From Malaya genurostris (taxonomy: Eukaryota > Arthropoda > Insecta > Diptera > Culicidae), in the NCBI RefSeq assembly GCF_030247185.1, contig NC_080571.1:111035067-111099066 (forward strand): 64,000 bases of DNA, in the 5' to 3' direction. The notes beneath the pieces were generated by a model. That model had not been told where the DNA came from, did no database searches, and saw only the letters and a list, made by a program, of their open reading frames with translations. Position 1 is the first letter of the stretch. The number at the start of each line of letters is the position of its first letter. Positions 1 through 11,270 of this stretch are shown here, piece after piece. A program made the translations under genes and the position numbers.

Positions 1-623
1 TTGAAAATGTTAGAAAAGGCCTTTGGTGAATCGTGTCTAGGAAAAACACAGGCATACGAGTGGTATAAACGCTTCAAAGGTGGTCGTACAAGCTTGGATC
101 ATGATGAGATCCCTGACCGCCCAACAACATCTGTTACTGAAGAAAACATTGAATCGGTGAAGCAAATCGTGTTGCAAAATCGTTCTGTACCGATTAGAGA
201 GATTGCTGTGTTGTTGGGCATCTCTTATGGATCAGCCGATCACATTTTAACTGATGTTTTGGGTTCGAATCGCGTCGCTTCTCGGCTGGTGCCAAAAAAG
301 CTGAATTTCACGATAATGCGCCGGCTCACACAGCGTTGGTTGTGTCAAAGTTTTTGGCCAAAAACTCAACCAATATCATCAACCAAGCACCGTACTCTCC
401 AGATATGGCCCCGTGTGACTTTTTCCTCTTCCTCAGACTCAAATTGCCATTGCGGGGAACGCGTTTTTAAACCATAGATACCATAAAAGAGAATTCGCTG
501 CGTGAACTAAAGGCCATACCTTCGGCGGCCTATAAAACTTGTATGAAAAATTGGATCAAGCGTTGGCATGCATGTAGTGCCGCAGGAGGAGAGTACTTTG
601 AAGGCGATAATAAAATTGAGTAG
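1..623 (+). pseudogene. Internally deleted mariner (DD34D) transposase pseudogene
   Basis: Cut-and-paste transposase relic of the Tc1/mariner superfamily. Residues 1-100 in frame 1 carry the N-terminal helix-turn-helix region (YEWYKRFKGG, then VPIREIAVLLGISYGSADHIL), ending in VPKKLNF at about 305. The sequence then jumps straight into frame 3 at 306 with HDNAPAHTA, followed by YSPDMAPCDFFLF. The second and third catalytic aspartates are 34 residues apart, as in mariner. The middle of the protein, with the first catalytic Asp, is missing; the join lies in the short stretch AATTTC. Frame 3 has one nonsense codon (TAA at 468-470, probably from CAA) and otherwise runs to TAG at 621-623, with the mariner tail (ENSLRELKAIP, KRWHAC, GGEYFEGD). 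The 5' end and left inverted repeat lie outside the window. It cannot encode active transposase. Confidence 0.9.
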
Positions 624-1368
624 TTACCCGTGATTATTATGAGTAATCTAAATTTGAGTTTTACGTATCGAATTTTAGGATTATTATTTCTGGGAACCGT
701 CGAAAAATCGAACGAAAAATTTTGTGATATCATTCTCTATTTTCTTTAGCTCAAATTACGTATCTGTGGTTAACTTCGTTGGTAATTTTGTGGAAATTTT
801 GAATAGCTGCAATAATACACTGCAGAAAATATTTTATAAAATTGACGCTACAACGGCGAGGAAATTGCGAGGTAAAGATTAAGAAATAATTTTGAAATCT
901 AGAATAAGGAGTACGTTTTCAGGGTTTTCGAGCCATTTTTAAAAGGTTGTGGCATGATAATTCATGGACACGCGAAAAAATTGAAAGAGCCATAATTTGA
1001 ATACCAGCTGGAAATCAGACCAACCTTTCGTGTGCTCCGAGTGTGGTTCACTATACCAATGATTTAAAAGCCTGAAACGTCACTTATCGTGAAGATCATT
1101 ACTTATCGTGAATAACAAATCCAATGTTTTTTAAATCATAACTTTCCTTGGCAGGAATCACTAAAACAAAAGTGAATTCGCTGCAAATTTACGGAGGGAT
1201 GCCTCACATCCAGAGGTAGAAGTAAAAAATGCTTCCAGGGATAAAAAAGTAAATTATTAGTAGTAATAACACAATTTGCGATTCGTCTTGAGTTATACAT
1301 ACTGTACTTATATTTAGCGTAAATGCTACAATTAATTAAATTTAATTTAATCAATTTGAAATAGAATT
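624..1368. other. No recognisable gene
   Basis: AT-rich sequence with stops in all frames. The first part is presumably the 3' untranslated end of the mariner, but I could not place its right inverted repeat. Confidence 0.5.
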
Positions 1369-1427
1369 TTACTCAAAATTTGAATGCTAATTACTCTATT
1401 TTTGTCACATGTACACATAAAGCATTA

Positions 1428-2207
1428 AGCGCTATCCACACTAGGCCGTGACGTATCCGGAACGGGACCGCAACGTGCCCTGATTTATTTGTAAAATATT
1501 CTCATCATACCGTGCACCTTCCGTGTCGCTACCGTTGCTATTAGTAACATACACAATCGTTGCATTTGATGTGCTTCTGTTCCTCACGAAAATGGCACAT
1601 TTTTCTAACGAAGAATTGGCCAGAATTGCAATTGCTCTGAATGACGAAGATAATCAGCAGTTTAAAAACAAGAAAAAAAGGAAGAAGATTTGGATGCACG
1701 AACTTTGGCGAAAAAGAGCAGTTGAGGGTGAATTTACCACCTTATATAAGCAGCTTGTGAATGACGATATCATTCACAAGCTGCTTATATATTATATAAG
1801 GTGGTATTTTCGAATGCCATAAGCCTGTTTCAACTAGCTGTTGAGTAAAATTCATCAGTGTCTTAAAATGCATGGGCGGTCTACCAGATTGTTCACGAGT
1901 GTCATGTAATTACCGAAAAATTGCCGAAACCAACAGAAAATATGCGGAAGAAGATTGTTAAGCATTTTTGTGGAATTTCCCGCTGTGTCTTGGAGAACAT
2001 GTGACAATTCAAGTACCTGCCCATAGTGTCTTTGAGTCAACGCATTCTTTGACCGTGCTTCGGACGTGTGTCGATACAGACACGGGTACGACACGGTCTA
2101 GTGAGAATATTCACATGGAGCTGCATTAAACAATTTTGAAGCGTAACCCGGTCGGGATCCGGTCCAGTCCCGTTCCGGATACGTCACGGCCTAGTGTGAA
2201 TAGCTCT
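1428..2207. mobile_element. Non-autonomous PIF/Harbinger transposon, complete with TIRs and TTA target duplication
   Basis: Terminal inverted repeats of 41 bp occupy 1428-1468 and 2167-2207. They share the core CACACTAGGCCGTGACGTAT and CCGGAACGGGAC with only a few mismatches at the outer tips. The element is bounded by TTA at 1425-1427 and 2208-2210, the 3-bp TWA duplication typical of PIF/Harbinger. It is 780 bp long and contains a degenerate N-terminal piece of the family nuclease, so it is a deletion derivative of an autonomous element rather than an unrelated MITE. Confidence 0.85.
1592..1960 (+). pseudogene. HARBI1-type nuclease fragment (PIF/Harbinger), broken
   Basis: From ATG 1592 the frame begins MAHFSNEELARIAIALNDE and continues with a lysine-rich stretch and the family signature WMHELWRKRAVEGEFTTLYKQLVNDD, which I recognise from PIF/Harbinger nucleases (positions written here as residues about 34-60). 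The frame is interrupted by a local inverted duplication at 1744-1790. It then resumes in another frame as YFRMP, a stop, and a degenerate LLSKIHQCLKMHG block resembling the region that precedes the DDE domain. The DDE nuclease core is absent. The relic lies within the inverted repeats of the surrounding element, which supports the family assignment. Confidence 0.7.
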
Positions 2208-2347
2208 TTACTCAGTAAATGAGTAGATTTCACCCAAACATCGTTTTCAGTGGAAGAACTCATATTTGAGTAATTAAGGAGTTACTCTAAATTAGAGTTG
2301 TTCCACTTTTTCTGTAGATGAGTGGGATCTTACTCATTTTTGAGTAA

Positions 2348-4950
2348 CTATTTTTAAGCGTGCAGGCTCTACCATACATCATGTATTGAGTGTCTGAGAG
2401 CCGATCTGTCATAACTTACATTCTCTTGATATTACACTCACCGGGACGCTCATTGATTGCCGATGCGATTGATATTATCTTCATTTCTTCTGTCACTACA
2501 TGATTACGATGTGACTATATATTAATCAAGCAGCATAAAGATTGAATTAAATTCATTTACACCAATAAACTCCGAAAGACTTTTTGCAAAGAACAATGAA
2601 CTTTATCAATTTATGTTTATTTTATTACTCTCGCTAACAGTTTTTTACTTCAACAGAGAATAAGAGAGTGAGAGAGAAAACAAAAAAGGCGTCTGTCTTT
2701 GACTAAGTATACTTCTACTTGACGCATATCTTATTTTTAACCGGGTCCAAATTTTCCTAGCTACGCCACTGCATTTAACCTTATGTGATAGTGACGAAAG
2801 GTAAAGGCACGAATAGATTTGCAAGCTATAAGTCGCTTCTGTTCAGTTTCGAGGATTTGGAACTGTTTCAACCGAACGAATAACTAAAATACAAACTTGT
2901 AATTCAATCATGCGAAGGAATTTCAGAGAACCGTATAATCATCGTGGTCTCCCAATCAGGAACTTTCTCACGTGGTGTGCCCTAACTGTCTATGAATATG
3001 GTAATACTAAAAGAAAGTTTCATTGGAACTACACTCTACATGTATCATTCTACCAAACCATTCCATGGCAAGAATCATTCATCATTACAGTAACAATCGT
3101 TCACTAGTTACCGGTACACTTTTTACGCGTAGACGGTAATTGATCCTCACTTAGCATGTTTGCAAAATGTATGCTACAATTTCATGAAACCCGGACTCCT
3201 CAAGCAAGCAAATCAACATTAATTATGCACTGCACATCAAGCTGGGGGCTGCAACCGACCCTTGTGTGGCCGATTATTCCCCCGCCTACGATGGTAATGA
3301 ATCTTGGGGATGCTACACCGTTTGCTCTCGGTTCTCGGTCAAAGTTTACCCACATTCCGTATTCACATTACATATGCTGCGGCTGCAGAGCACAGATTAA
3401 CACAAACATTGCCTGCAGCACGGGGGCACAGCAGCACAAACTAGGCACCTGACTTTAATAAAGGTAGCTTAAACTTTCCTAAATTGAATATGAATAATAG
3501 ATCAGTTACGAAATAAATATGTGTGCGTAGGAGAGTCAAGGCAAGAGAGAAATAGTCCGTTTTCATTTTTGGCAAATCCACTGGCTGAGAGAAAATCCGG
3601 TGTTTCTCTATTCTTGACATAAGTTACCACAAGCTGCTGACGGAAAATCTTCGTTAGCTTCATCTGGAAAATGGTAATCCCACATACGTCTGTGAAATGT
3701 GGATGCCGAATGACTTTGATGGTTTCGTTTGTGCTTAGGCAAGAGATTGGCAAATCAGCCAGACCAGCCAGAAAAACGATTCGCAAAAACTGATGAATAT
3801 TGATGCCACCAGATCCTATATCCTAGGAAGGATGAACTCATATTCGCTTAATAAATTCTAGTCGTGATTAACGTGATACGTTGCTACCGTGTATTCGCAA
3901 GACCTGTCTGCAGAAAAAAATACGCTATTTAACACATTTGGAGTGTTTCTAGTCCGCATATTGGTGAAACTAGGGTGGAAAATGATAAATTGTTCACGCT
4001 GCGAAAATCATAAGTACGTACTTGTAGATATTGTAAATGTTTGGGATGACGATGCTAAGTTCGTCTGTGCCATTGTAGGATTTTTGGTTCGGTGTTCAGA
4101 AATGCTTCTTATGTTCTGCACCGAATATATAGCATCATTTATTAATATGATTAGCATTCTTCAAGTCGTTAAATAAAGTGATAATTAGACTCAATAAAGG
4201 CGTAATCCATTTCCAAATAAATAATGTGGCAATTGTTCACATTCGAAGCAAGTCCAGGGAGTACATTTATTAAAAACGTATGATTAATTATTCCGAGGCT
4301 CAAAACACGGCTGGGAAACATCATTAACACGTCAAAATAAATCACCTCGAATACCATGCCGTGTTGAACTGTTCGCTAAAATGTATTGATCTGAAAAAGT
4401 TGCACTTGCTTCCACACTGCTCGGGAGCCATGTGTACAGATTCTCATTATAGATTCTATGGTTATTTACCCGGCAGTGATTCGACGATGTGAAGTCAATT
4501 AAGTTGCTTCGTCAATGCGATAGTTGGGAGACCAGGCGGTAGGTAGAGTACAGTCGATGGGTGGTTTATTCATGTCCACCGGATGAGATAACGAGTGTGC
4601 AAATCAATTCATATTTAACCCGATTCTGACATCTTCCAAGCCCTACAGCAATTGTGCATTGATTTTGCAGTCCGCTGTAGGAAGGAACTTTCGTGAATCT
4701 TTTGGCATATGCTTGATTTCCGAATATTTGTTTTCTTCACGGCTCAAGGCAAAAGTAAAGTTTGACAAAACCAAATCGGATGCAAATTGGATTAAATCAT
4801 CAGGTACAAGCAATGGATTTAGGTTATCTTGAACTAAAATTATCAAATAGTCTTTTCATAGAACATTTTGATGAAGAAAGAAACGACTCAGCTTTTCAGC
4901 TTTTTATAAAAAGCATTCTTTACCCGGCACCACTTTGTATCAAGTCAAAT
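2348..4950. other. 2.6 kb without recognisable gene
   Basis: Only short open frames without family resemblance. A GC-richer stretch at 3200-3430 contains no homology I can name, and 2655-2680 has a short purine run of the GAGA type. I see no RNA gene or element boundaries. Confidence 0.5.
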
Positions 4951-4960
4951 AAGTGCGAAT

Positions 4961-6135
4961 GGCAGTTCGGTTTCACATCTCATTCAAGTCAGTCGTTAAA
5001 ACAAAACCGCTTGCGTTCGGGACAGAAGAAACCAAGTACAGTATTGTGTAGTGAACAATAGAACGACCTCGCAATGAGTGAACCAAACGAACAAAAGCTA
5101 CCGCCGACACGAAAGAATACAATTGTTGTTGACTTTAGGCAGTGCAAAATTCGACCTTCGATACGAGAACTTGAAGTTTTACTTAAAGAGCAAATGCATC
5201 TTGACATCAAACGTGTGCATTTACTTCAAAGCAATAAGACGAATAATGTTGTTTACATCCACTTTTAAAAAGAGTTGGATGCAATTCAATTCGCAAAAGA
5301 CTATAACAATGTGCACTATGTGGAGCACGAGAAAATTAGGTACAACATTCTAGTATTTATGGAAGGAACTTTCGTGCTATAGAAGTGCGTGTGCATGATC
5401 TTCCCTCAAGCGTCATCGATCCTTATATTCGTAAAACTATGTCCCAATACGGAGAGATTCTCTCTATCGAAAAAGAAAAGTGGAACTATTTTTTCCCCGG
5501 TATTCTAAATGGCGTATGCGTACACTTGAAGAGGCCTATACCTTTTTATGTAATTTTCGGTCAAGATACAAGAATTCCGTGCAAATCACTTGTTACCTAT
5601 GACAATCAGATGGCCACATGTCAATATTGCCGAAAAGCTGTTCACTACGGTAAGCTATGTGATAAACTGGACAAGGAGACAACCACAGCAAAAGACAACG
5701 GTGCTTCCTTCACACAAACCCCAAACAACCCCAGTACACCTGTGACAGCCACCAACAACAATGAAGCATCCCCTTCAACGAATCCATCATCATCCTTTAT
5801 AGAACAAAGTACACCAGCTGCAGTTAACAACTTACCCTCCACCCAACCAGCAATTGCAACCAATGTACAACAAGGTGCATCTACAGCAACTAGTAACGAA
5901 AAGAAGACGGAAATCGACAACAATACCATCGATGCGGCAATGGATGACGAGACGAACCACGAACGAAGTGCCCCTCAATCCTCGCAGGAAAGGAAATGGA
6001 AGCTCCTCTCCCCCTAGAAAAAGGGTGACAACGAGATCCAACTCAAAAAAAAAATTAATCAAAAAATCGGCTCAATAGACCAGGTAAAGCTTGTACGCAA
6101 ATAGGCCTGAATAAAAAAAATATCTTTTAAAAAAA
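4961..6135 (+). mobile_element. ORF1-only non-LTR retroelement, copy 1, with 10-bp target duplication
   Basis: Near-identical along its length to the element at 52050-53208. It shares the start (CAGTTCGG), a 5' leader, one gag-like ORF and a terminus of the form GGCCTGAATAAA followed by a poly(A) run. It is flanked by AAGTGCGAAT at 4951-4960 and 6136-6145, a classic retrotransposition duplication. There is no reverse transcriptase ORF between ORF1 and the A tail, so it would have to be mobilised in trans. Confidence 0.8.
5074..6078 (+). pseudogene. Retroelement ORF1 (gag-like, CCHC knuckle), inactivated
   Basis: ORF1 RNA-binding protein of a non-LTR retroelement, broken in this copy. ATG 5074 starts MSEPNEQKLPPTRKN. 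A nonsense codon at 5266-5268 replaces the Tyr codon of copy 2, and a short frame-disrupting change lies near 5353-5385. The frame then resumes through the IEKEKW region. The zinc knuckle CQYCRKAVHYGKLC (CX2CX4HX4C) lies at about 5620-5662. It is followed by a low-complexity Ser/Thr/Asn/Pro tail and a basic end reached through a further frameshift near 5990. The intact counterpart at 52158-53201 shows the original reading frame. Confidence 0.8.
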
Positions 6136-6145
6136 AAGTGCGAAT

Positions 6146-6717
6146 CGAGCAAATAAACATCTCTTTGAATTTGAGAAAACTGCTGTGTCACTAAATGATT
6201 AGTTATTTGTTTATGTTTTTAACTTTTGATGTGGAACACATCTTTATTTTCTATATAGTGGTGCAAATCAGAAACTCAAGAAAAACTACACGTAGAAATG
6301 TGGTCAGGTTTTAAACACTTACAGCTCAGTCTATTTTGTATCAATTATTAATATTATATCATCATTTGATAGGAAATATTTCTACGTTTCGATTTGAATG
6401 TATCAACCCACGTATTTTCATTTATATATGATTGAAATTTTGATTAGTAGCGAGCAGTCCTATTTTGTCTGCTAAAAATCTCCGGCATACCGGATTTCCC
6501 TGCCATAGACGACGGTTTTTAAGGGGTAAGCGATGAATCAAAGAGAGAGCATCGCTCTGATTGGTCAATCGATGCAAAAGCGAAGCTGTCTTGAAGCACG
6601 CGAATCTATAAATAGAAGCGAAATTAAAGCTAGCGTTTCAGTCCTACTCGTAGCATGCTAGAGGTAGGTTGCTACTAGACAGCAAGACAAAAACGTGCCA
6701 TAAAACGATTTGAAGCT
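6146..6717. other. No recognisable gene
   Basis: AT-rich; no ORF or repeat boundary that I can support before the TTAA element at 6718. Confidence 0.45.
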
Positions 6718-7352
6718 TTAAGGGCTGAGGCCAGTTGTTAGCATAAAACAGTGTGGCTCGCTGTGCGTATTACATTTCTCTCCATGCTCTCTCGTAAATG
6801 TATAAAAAGTTTCGATATTTTCGGTTACAAGTTTGACTACATCACATAAAATCCAATGAAGCTACCGCTTGTTTGGCAGCTTTGCTGAGCCGATTTTAAT
6901 TCTCTCTCATGTTTCGTTACGTTACCCGGATACAAGAGCAGAAAAAAAAATGGTGCCGCCATAGAAATGGACTTACCATTACAAAAATAACATTCACTTA
7001 ATTTTTATCGCGACAACATATATGTTTTTATGCACTAATCGCATCTAAACTAAATTATATAAACATTGTCAGGATAGATTTTTGATCCATGCTTTTGAAG
7101 TCGAGATATTCAATGAACAAGTTGAATGTTGCCGTTTTCAGCTATACAACTCTTCCCTCAGAAAAAAGACTTTCCCGACCACTAAAGTCAATGAATCATT
7201 CTGAATTTTTCACAGAATAATCTAAACTAATTTTCTAAGAGATTGTCAGTTGGGTTTTTTTGATATTCGTCACCGTTTCTGAAGAAGATCAGATTTGAAG
7301 CGTGAAAATAGCCCTTTAAAACGCCCTAAAACACACTGGCATCAGCCCTTAA
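6718..7352. mobile_element. TTAA-flanked MITE, copy 1
   Basis: The left end TTAAGGGCTGAGGCCAGT (from 6718) and the right end ACTGGCATCAGCCCTTAA (to 7352) are inverted copies. TTAA on both sides is compatible with a piggyBac-type duplication, though the GGG that follows is not the usual piggyBac terminus. No transposase coding sequence is visible. A second copy lies in opposite orientation at 14316-14915, which defines this as a repeat family. Confidence 0.7.
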
Positions 7353-7869
7353 TTGGTATGCTCTGATCTTGTGTCATGCAAGTTCGGAATTCCATGTTAT
7401 GTCGTTTCCCCATGAGAAACTGACAACTACCCCTGGATAAATTTTGAATGTTTAAGATTAATTTCTAATTTATATTAGATGATCTCGATTGATAATGAGA
7501 AATAGTTTATCGCTTCAACCGAAATCGCAGAATGGTAGAGAAACTTAACGCTAAAAAAACTACTTGCATAAAAAACTTGAACACAAGCTTGGCGAAGAGA
7601 AGCTTAATTATCGAAATCGCAAGTATGTACAAAGATATAATTGCATACATTTGGGATAATGGTGCAATTTCGTCGGTTATAAAACAAATGCAAATCAAGA
7701 CAAATGATGTTCGGTGTTGGTTCGGATTGATTAAACTTTTTGATTATAGATCATTAGAAATTTTGGTTGCCTTGTTCCACATCAATGGCTCGAACAACCC
7801 CATGTGGCTGATCCTTGCAGTTTTTTTTTATAAATATGTATAGAATTCGCTCTGATTTTACAAAGTTTT
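7353..7869. other. No recognisable gene
   Basis: Short AT-rich frames only, including an open frame starting at 7532 with no recognisable motif. Confidence 0.45.
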
Positions 7870-8130
7870 TCCGAAGCCCGGAGGGTTGAAATTCATATAC
7901 CAATCGATTCAGCTCGACGAACTAAGGAAATGTTTGTGTGTGTGTATATGTATCTGTATGGATGTGGATAATAAAGGGGCAAAAATCTCAGAGAAGGCTG
8001 GACCTATTTTGAAAAAACAAATTGCACGCTATTCTCGAGCTTCACAACACTATTTCCAAGTTATACAAATTTTTATTTCAAAATTTGCATTTTCCTGTGT
8101 TGTCGATTTTTTTACCATATCCCAATAGAT
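7870..8130 (+). repeat. Fragment of the dispersed modular repeat family
   Basis: Contains the module CGATTCAGCTCGACGAACT followed by a GT-rich run and a degenerate CTCAGAGATGGCTG motif. The same order recurs, on either strand, at 21480-21570, 24650-24770, 44880-45000 and 46900-47050. Confidence 0.6.
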
Positions 8131-8771
8131 GGGGGTTTGAATGAAGCATAATGAAGTGACGCTTGGAATCAAAATTAGACACAATTTCGAAACATTTCCA
8201 AATGATTGAAAGATTGAATACAGTACTCTTCATCATAGTATTTTGGCTCGGTTTGTTTTAGCACGGTTCCTTTTTGACAACATAATTGATCGACTGTGAC
8301 GTGTTAAACTCTATATTGAAAATTCTGCATAATCTTCGAATTCAAAGTGATAACCCATACATTTTCACAACCAGGAAAACTGTAGCTGTCTTCACCAACA
8401 ACCACTAAAAAAACTAAATTGCCATATCACTCAAATATATTTAAAAATACGTATGTTTTTTTTTTTTAAATTGTCCTTATTACTTTAAGGAGTAAGGGCT
8501 CCATGCGCCTAAAAACAAACAATTTCAGAAACGTTTTCCGGAAATATATTGAAAGATATCGAAATTTATTTTTCAGTGTTTAATCAAATGAACTTCAATG
8601 TAAAAAATATTACATAATTCCGACAAAAAATAGCCTCTTCATGGGCAAGTTTCTGCGACTAGCTTTCCGGGATGTCCAAAACTGGCGAACCGGCTCTGTC
8701 TTCAAATTCAAAGCAGAAAACACAGGAACAGGATAAGACAAACAAGAACCGAAGTTTTATCATAAACTAGT
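8131..8771. other. No recognisable gene
   Basis: AT-rich spacer with a T run near 8456-8466; nothing further supported. Confidence 0.45.
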
Positions 8772-9924
8772 CCGGGTTGGTGATTCAATGCATAGGGCGC
8801 TGATCTTATAAGCCAGTATTAGTAATATTTTTACCGACTTTTACACAGCTGAACGTCCCGCAATCAGTTCAGTAATTTATTTATTGCCGAATGTTAAGTG
8901 AAGCTAAAGTTTGTTCGAGCTGTCATTGAGGATTCGGTAAAAATTATACTATTTGGCCAGCACGGGAAGATTCTAAAACCGATCAGTTCAGTAATTTCTA
9001 CAGTTCAGTACAATATGAAATAAATTTTGAATTTAATTTAGTGTAATGTTTGAAATTTTAGAAAACCAAATACAAATTAATTGAACTTCGAATGCATTCT
9101 ACTACTTAATTAAAAATATATGTTACTTTTATATGAATTCCAAATTTTATCGGAAACTTTCTCCAGTTGTAGTTAGAGCTTCGATCCCAAATATTGTAGC
9201 CGAGTAGATTCTTTTTGCATTTGCGTGGAACCAATGTGTTTGAGGAGCATCGCCTGTCGCTGATGCAAGAGCCGGATATCTAGGAACTAGAGACTGTGCT
9301 ACCATATTTTTATGGAACGAAGAAGAGCGCCTGCGGAAAAGCACCATTATTATACTCACTTTAATCATCATTGTGCTCAACTTACACTTACAATCACGAA
9401 TAACACGAATAACAAATAACGAAGCAATTAGACATTGAATTTTGTTTAAAATTGACTCAATTTTACTCAATTTGATCAAATTCAACTAAAAATCAATATG
9501 ACGTGTTGACAATTGGATTCGTTAATATTTACCGAACGATCCGTTAAAAACTGATAAACTGCTGATCGTTCAGTACCTTTTCTTTCAAATCTACTGAATT
9601 AATTCAAAGTGAAAACTGTTCGGTACAAAATTACCAAGTTTTCGGTATATGTATTTTAGACAGCCGAATTTCGGTAAAAAGTTAAACGGAATACGTCAAT
9701 TTATGTAAGCATAGCGGATATATCAATAATTTCGATTAAAGTGATGAATTTTTCCATAAAACATTACCGAACTGAAAATCCGAAAATAAGTGTGTAAAGT
9801 CAATAGGATCGCAGTACTAGCAATGCAATGATCCTGTACACTTTGAATCGGCTGAGAAGTCTTTTGAAACAGAAAGGTCAAATCCCATAAATGGATTGTA
9901 ATGCCAAGACTTTACTCTGCTTTT
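8772..9924 (+). mobile_element. tRNA-derived SINE split by a later DNA element
   Basis: The head (8772-8822, CCGGGTTGGTGATTCAATGC, then GGCGCTGATCTTATAAGCCAGT) and the tail (about 9802-9924, GCAATGCAATGATCCTGTAC and onward) match opposite halves of the SINE at 32897-33099. ATAAACTAGT at 8762-8771 and ATGAACTAGT at 9925-9934 are target duplications outside the two halves, proving they were one insertion. The box B part has been lost at the break. Confidence 0.7.
8836..9801. mobile_element. DNA element nested in the SINE
   Basis: About 966 bp separating the SINE halves. Its edges carry the inverted motif GACTTTTACACA (left) and its imperfect match GACTTTACACAC (right, reverse complement). The subterminal regions repeat GTTCAGTAATTT-like words on both sides (8869, 8984, 9001 and inverted or diverged near 9560-9770). 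No transposase is visible. The superfamily is unknown and the boundaries are approximate. Confidence 0.45.
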
Positions 9925-9978
9925 ATGAACTAGTATACCACGTAGGGGATCTCGAAAATACTAATACCGTACCAAAAT

Positions 9979-10786
9979 AGAATCGGTACCATCATCAATA
10001 AGTTTCACATGCCTCTTGGTTTTGCGGACGACATTGATATTATTGGTGTGGATCGTAGAGCTGTGGAAGAGGCTTTTGTGCCCTTCCAGAAAGAAGCTGC
10101 GAGAATAGGGTTGACGATAAACTCTACCAAGACTAAGTACATGGAGGCTGGTAGAGAAAGAGGCAGCCCAAACGGTGTAGGATCCGAGGTGGAGATGGAT
10201 GGGGTACAATACGAGGTTGTTGACGAGTTCATATATCTTGGAACACTAGTGACATGCGATAATGATATTAACCGCGGGGTAAAAAGGCGTGTTGCAGCTT
10301 CTAATAGGGCTTTCTACGGGCTCCATAACCAGCTGAAGTCTCGTAGTTTGCACACACGCACCAAACTTGCTCTATACAAGTCGTTGATACTACCTGTTGT
10401 TCTATACGGCCGCGAAGCATGGTCATTGAAGAAAACAGATGTTCGAGTACTCGGCGTCTTTGAGAGAAATTCCTGCACTCAATACTCGGCGGCAAAGAAG
10501 AGAATGGAGAATGGCGCAGATGCATGAACCATGAGCTGTACCAACTGTACAAAGATGCGGACATTGAATGGCTTATAAAACATGGCAGACTACAGTGGGC
10601 TGGACATGTAGCAAAAATGCCGGAAGAGAGAATGGCCTACGCGATGTTCAGCAGAGAACCTGGAAGAGGTCGTCGACTGCGGGGTAGACCTCGCACTCGC
10701 TGGCTGTCCGCAATCGAAGAGGATGCACGCGCATCGGAAGTACAGAGCGATTGGAAAAAGGCGGTACACAAAGTGGTAAAGTAAGT
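9979..10786 (+). pseudogene. Non-LTR retrotransposon reverse transcriptase, C-terminal fragment (RTE-like)
   Basis: The 3' part of a reverse transcriptase. Homology begins near 9979 (GTIINK), then the catalytic motif FADD lies at 10021-10032, followed by EAARIGLTINSTKTKYM and LYKSLILPVVLYG. A single frameshift near 10470-10480 separates VFER in frame 1 from LHSILGGKEENGEW in frame 3. The latter continues as NHELYQLYKDADIEWLIKHG, RLQWAGHVAKMPEER and RGRPRTRW, and stops at 10784. These C-terminal signatures are those of insect endonuclease/RT elements of RTE-like type. The endonuclease and N-terminal RT are absent, as expected for 5' truncation. The exact clade is inferred from memory of such proteins. 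Confidence 0.85.
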
Positions 10787-10904
10787 TTCGAGAAAAACAC
10801 GTTCAAAGTTGTCTCAAGATGTATGAAACGCTCCGTGAGGTGCCGTCGCAAACGGTCGTAAACAATCAGTTCGAGATTCGATTTAACTACAAGACATTTT
10901 TTTT

Positions 10905-11270
10905 CTCATTCTAGAGAGATAAATTTTCTCAGAGATGGCTGCACCGATTTTCACAAATTCATATTCAAATAAAATGTCTTATGACTTCATACAATTTTCC
11001 TGAGTATCATTTGAATCCGGCTTCTGGTTCCGGAATTACAAGGAAAGATGTCTTAACCAATTTTCCCAAACTAAGAAGCAAATAAAAGGTTTTTAAATTC
11101 TTCAAATAGTACCCGAAAAATTGATCCAAATCCGACTTCCGGTTCCGGTATTACAGGGCGATTAGCGAAAATTGTTTTTAGTGAAAAAAGGTGTTATTAC
11201 ATCATTCGACACATTTCATCGAGCTGAGCCAGGCGCGTATACAAAGGGTGTTTAAGGGGTTAAAAAACCT
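10905..11270 (+). repeat. Dispersed modular repeat (CTTCCGGTTCCGG family)
   Basis: Contains CTCAGAGATGGCTGCACCGA, then GGTTCCGGAATTACA, then a second CGACTTCCGGTTCCGG followed by GATTAGCGAAAA. This order of modules is repeated many times in the window. Confidence 0.65.

Larger units (their letters stand above)
1369..2347. mobile_element. Possible outer MITE with TTACTCAAAA ends
   Basis: TTACTCAAAA at 1369-1378 is matched in inverted orientation by TTTTTGAGTAA ending at 2347. The flanks of the inner Harbinger element are rich in GAGTAA/TTACTC motifs (for example near 2225 and 2270-2290). This suggests the Harbinger element jumped into an older small element. No clear target duplication was found for the outer element, so the call is tentative. 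Confidence 0.35.
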
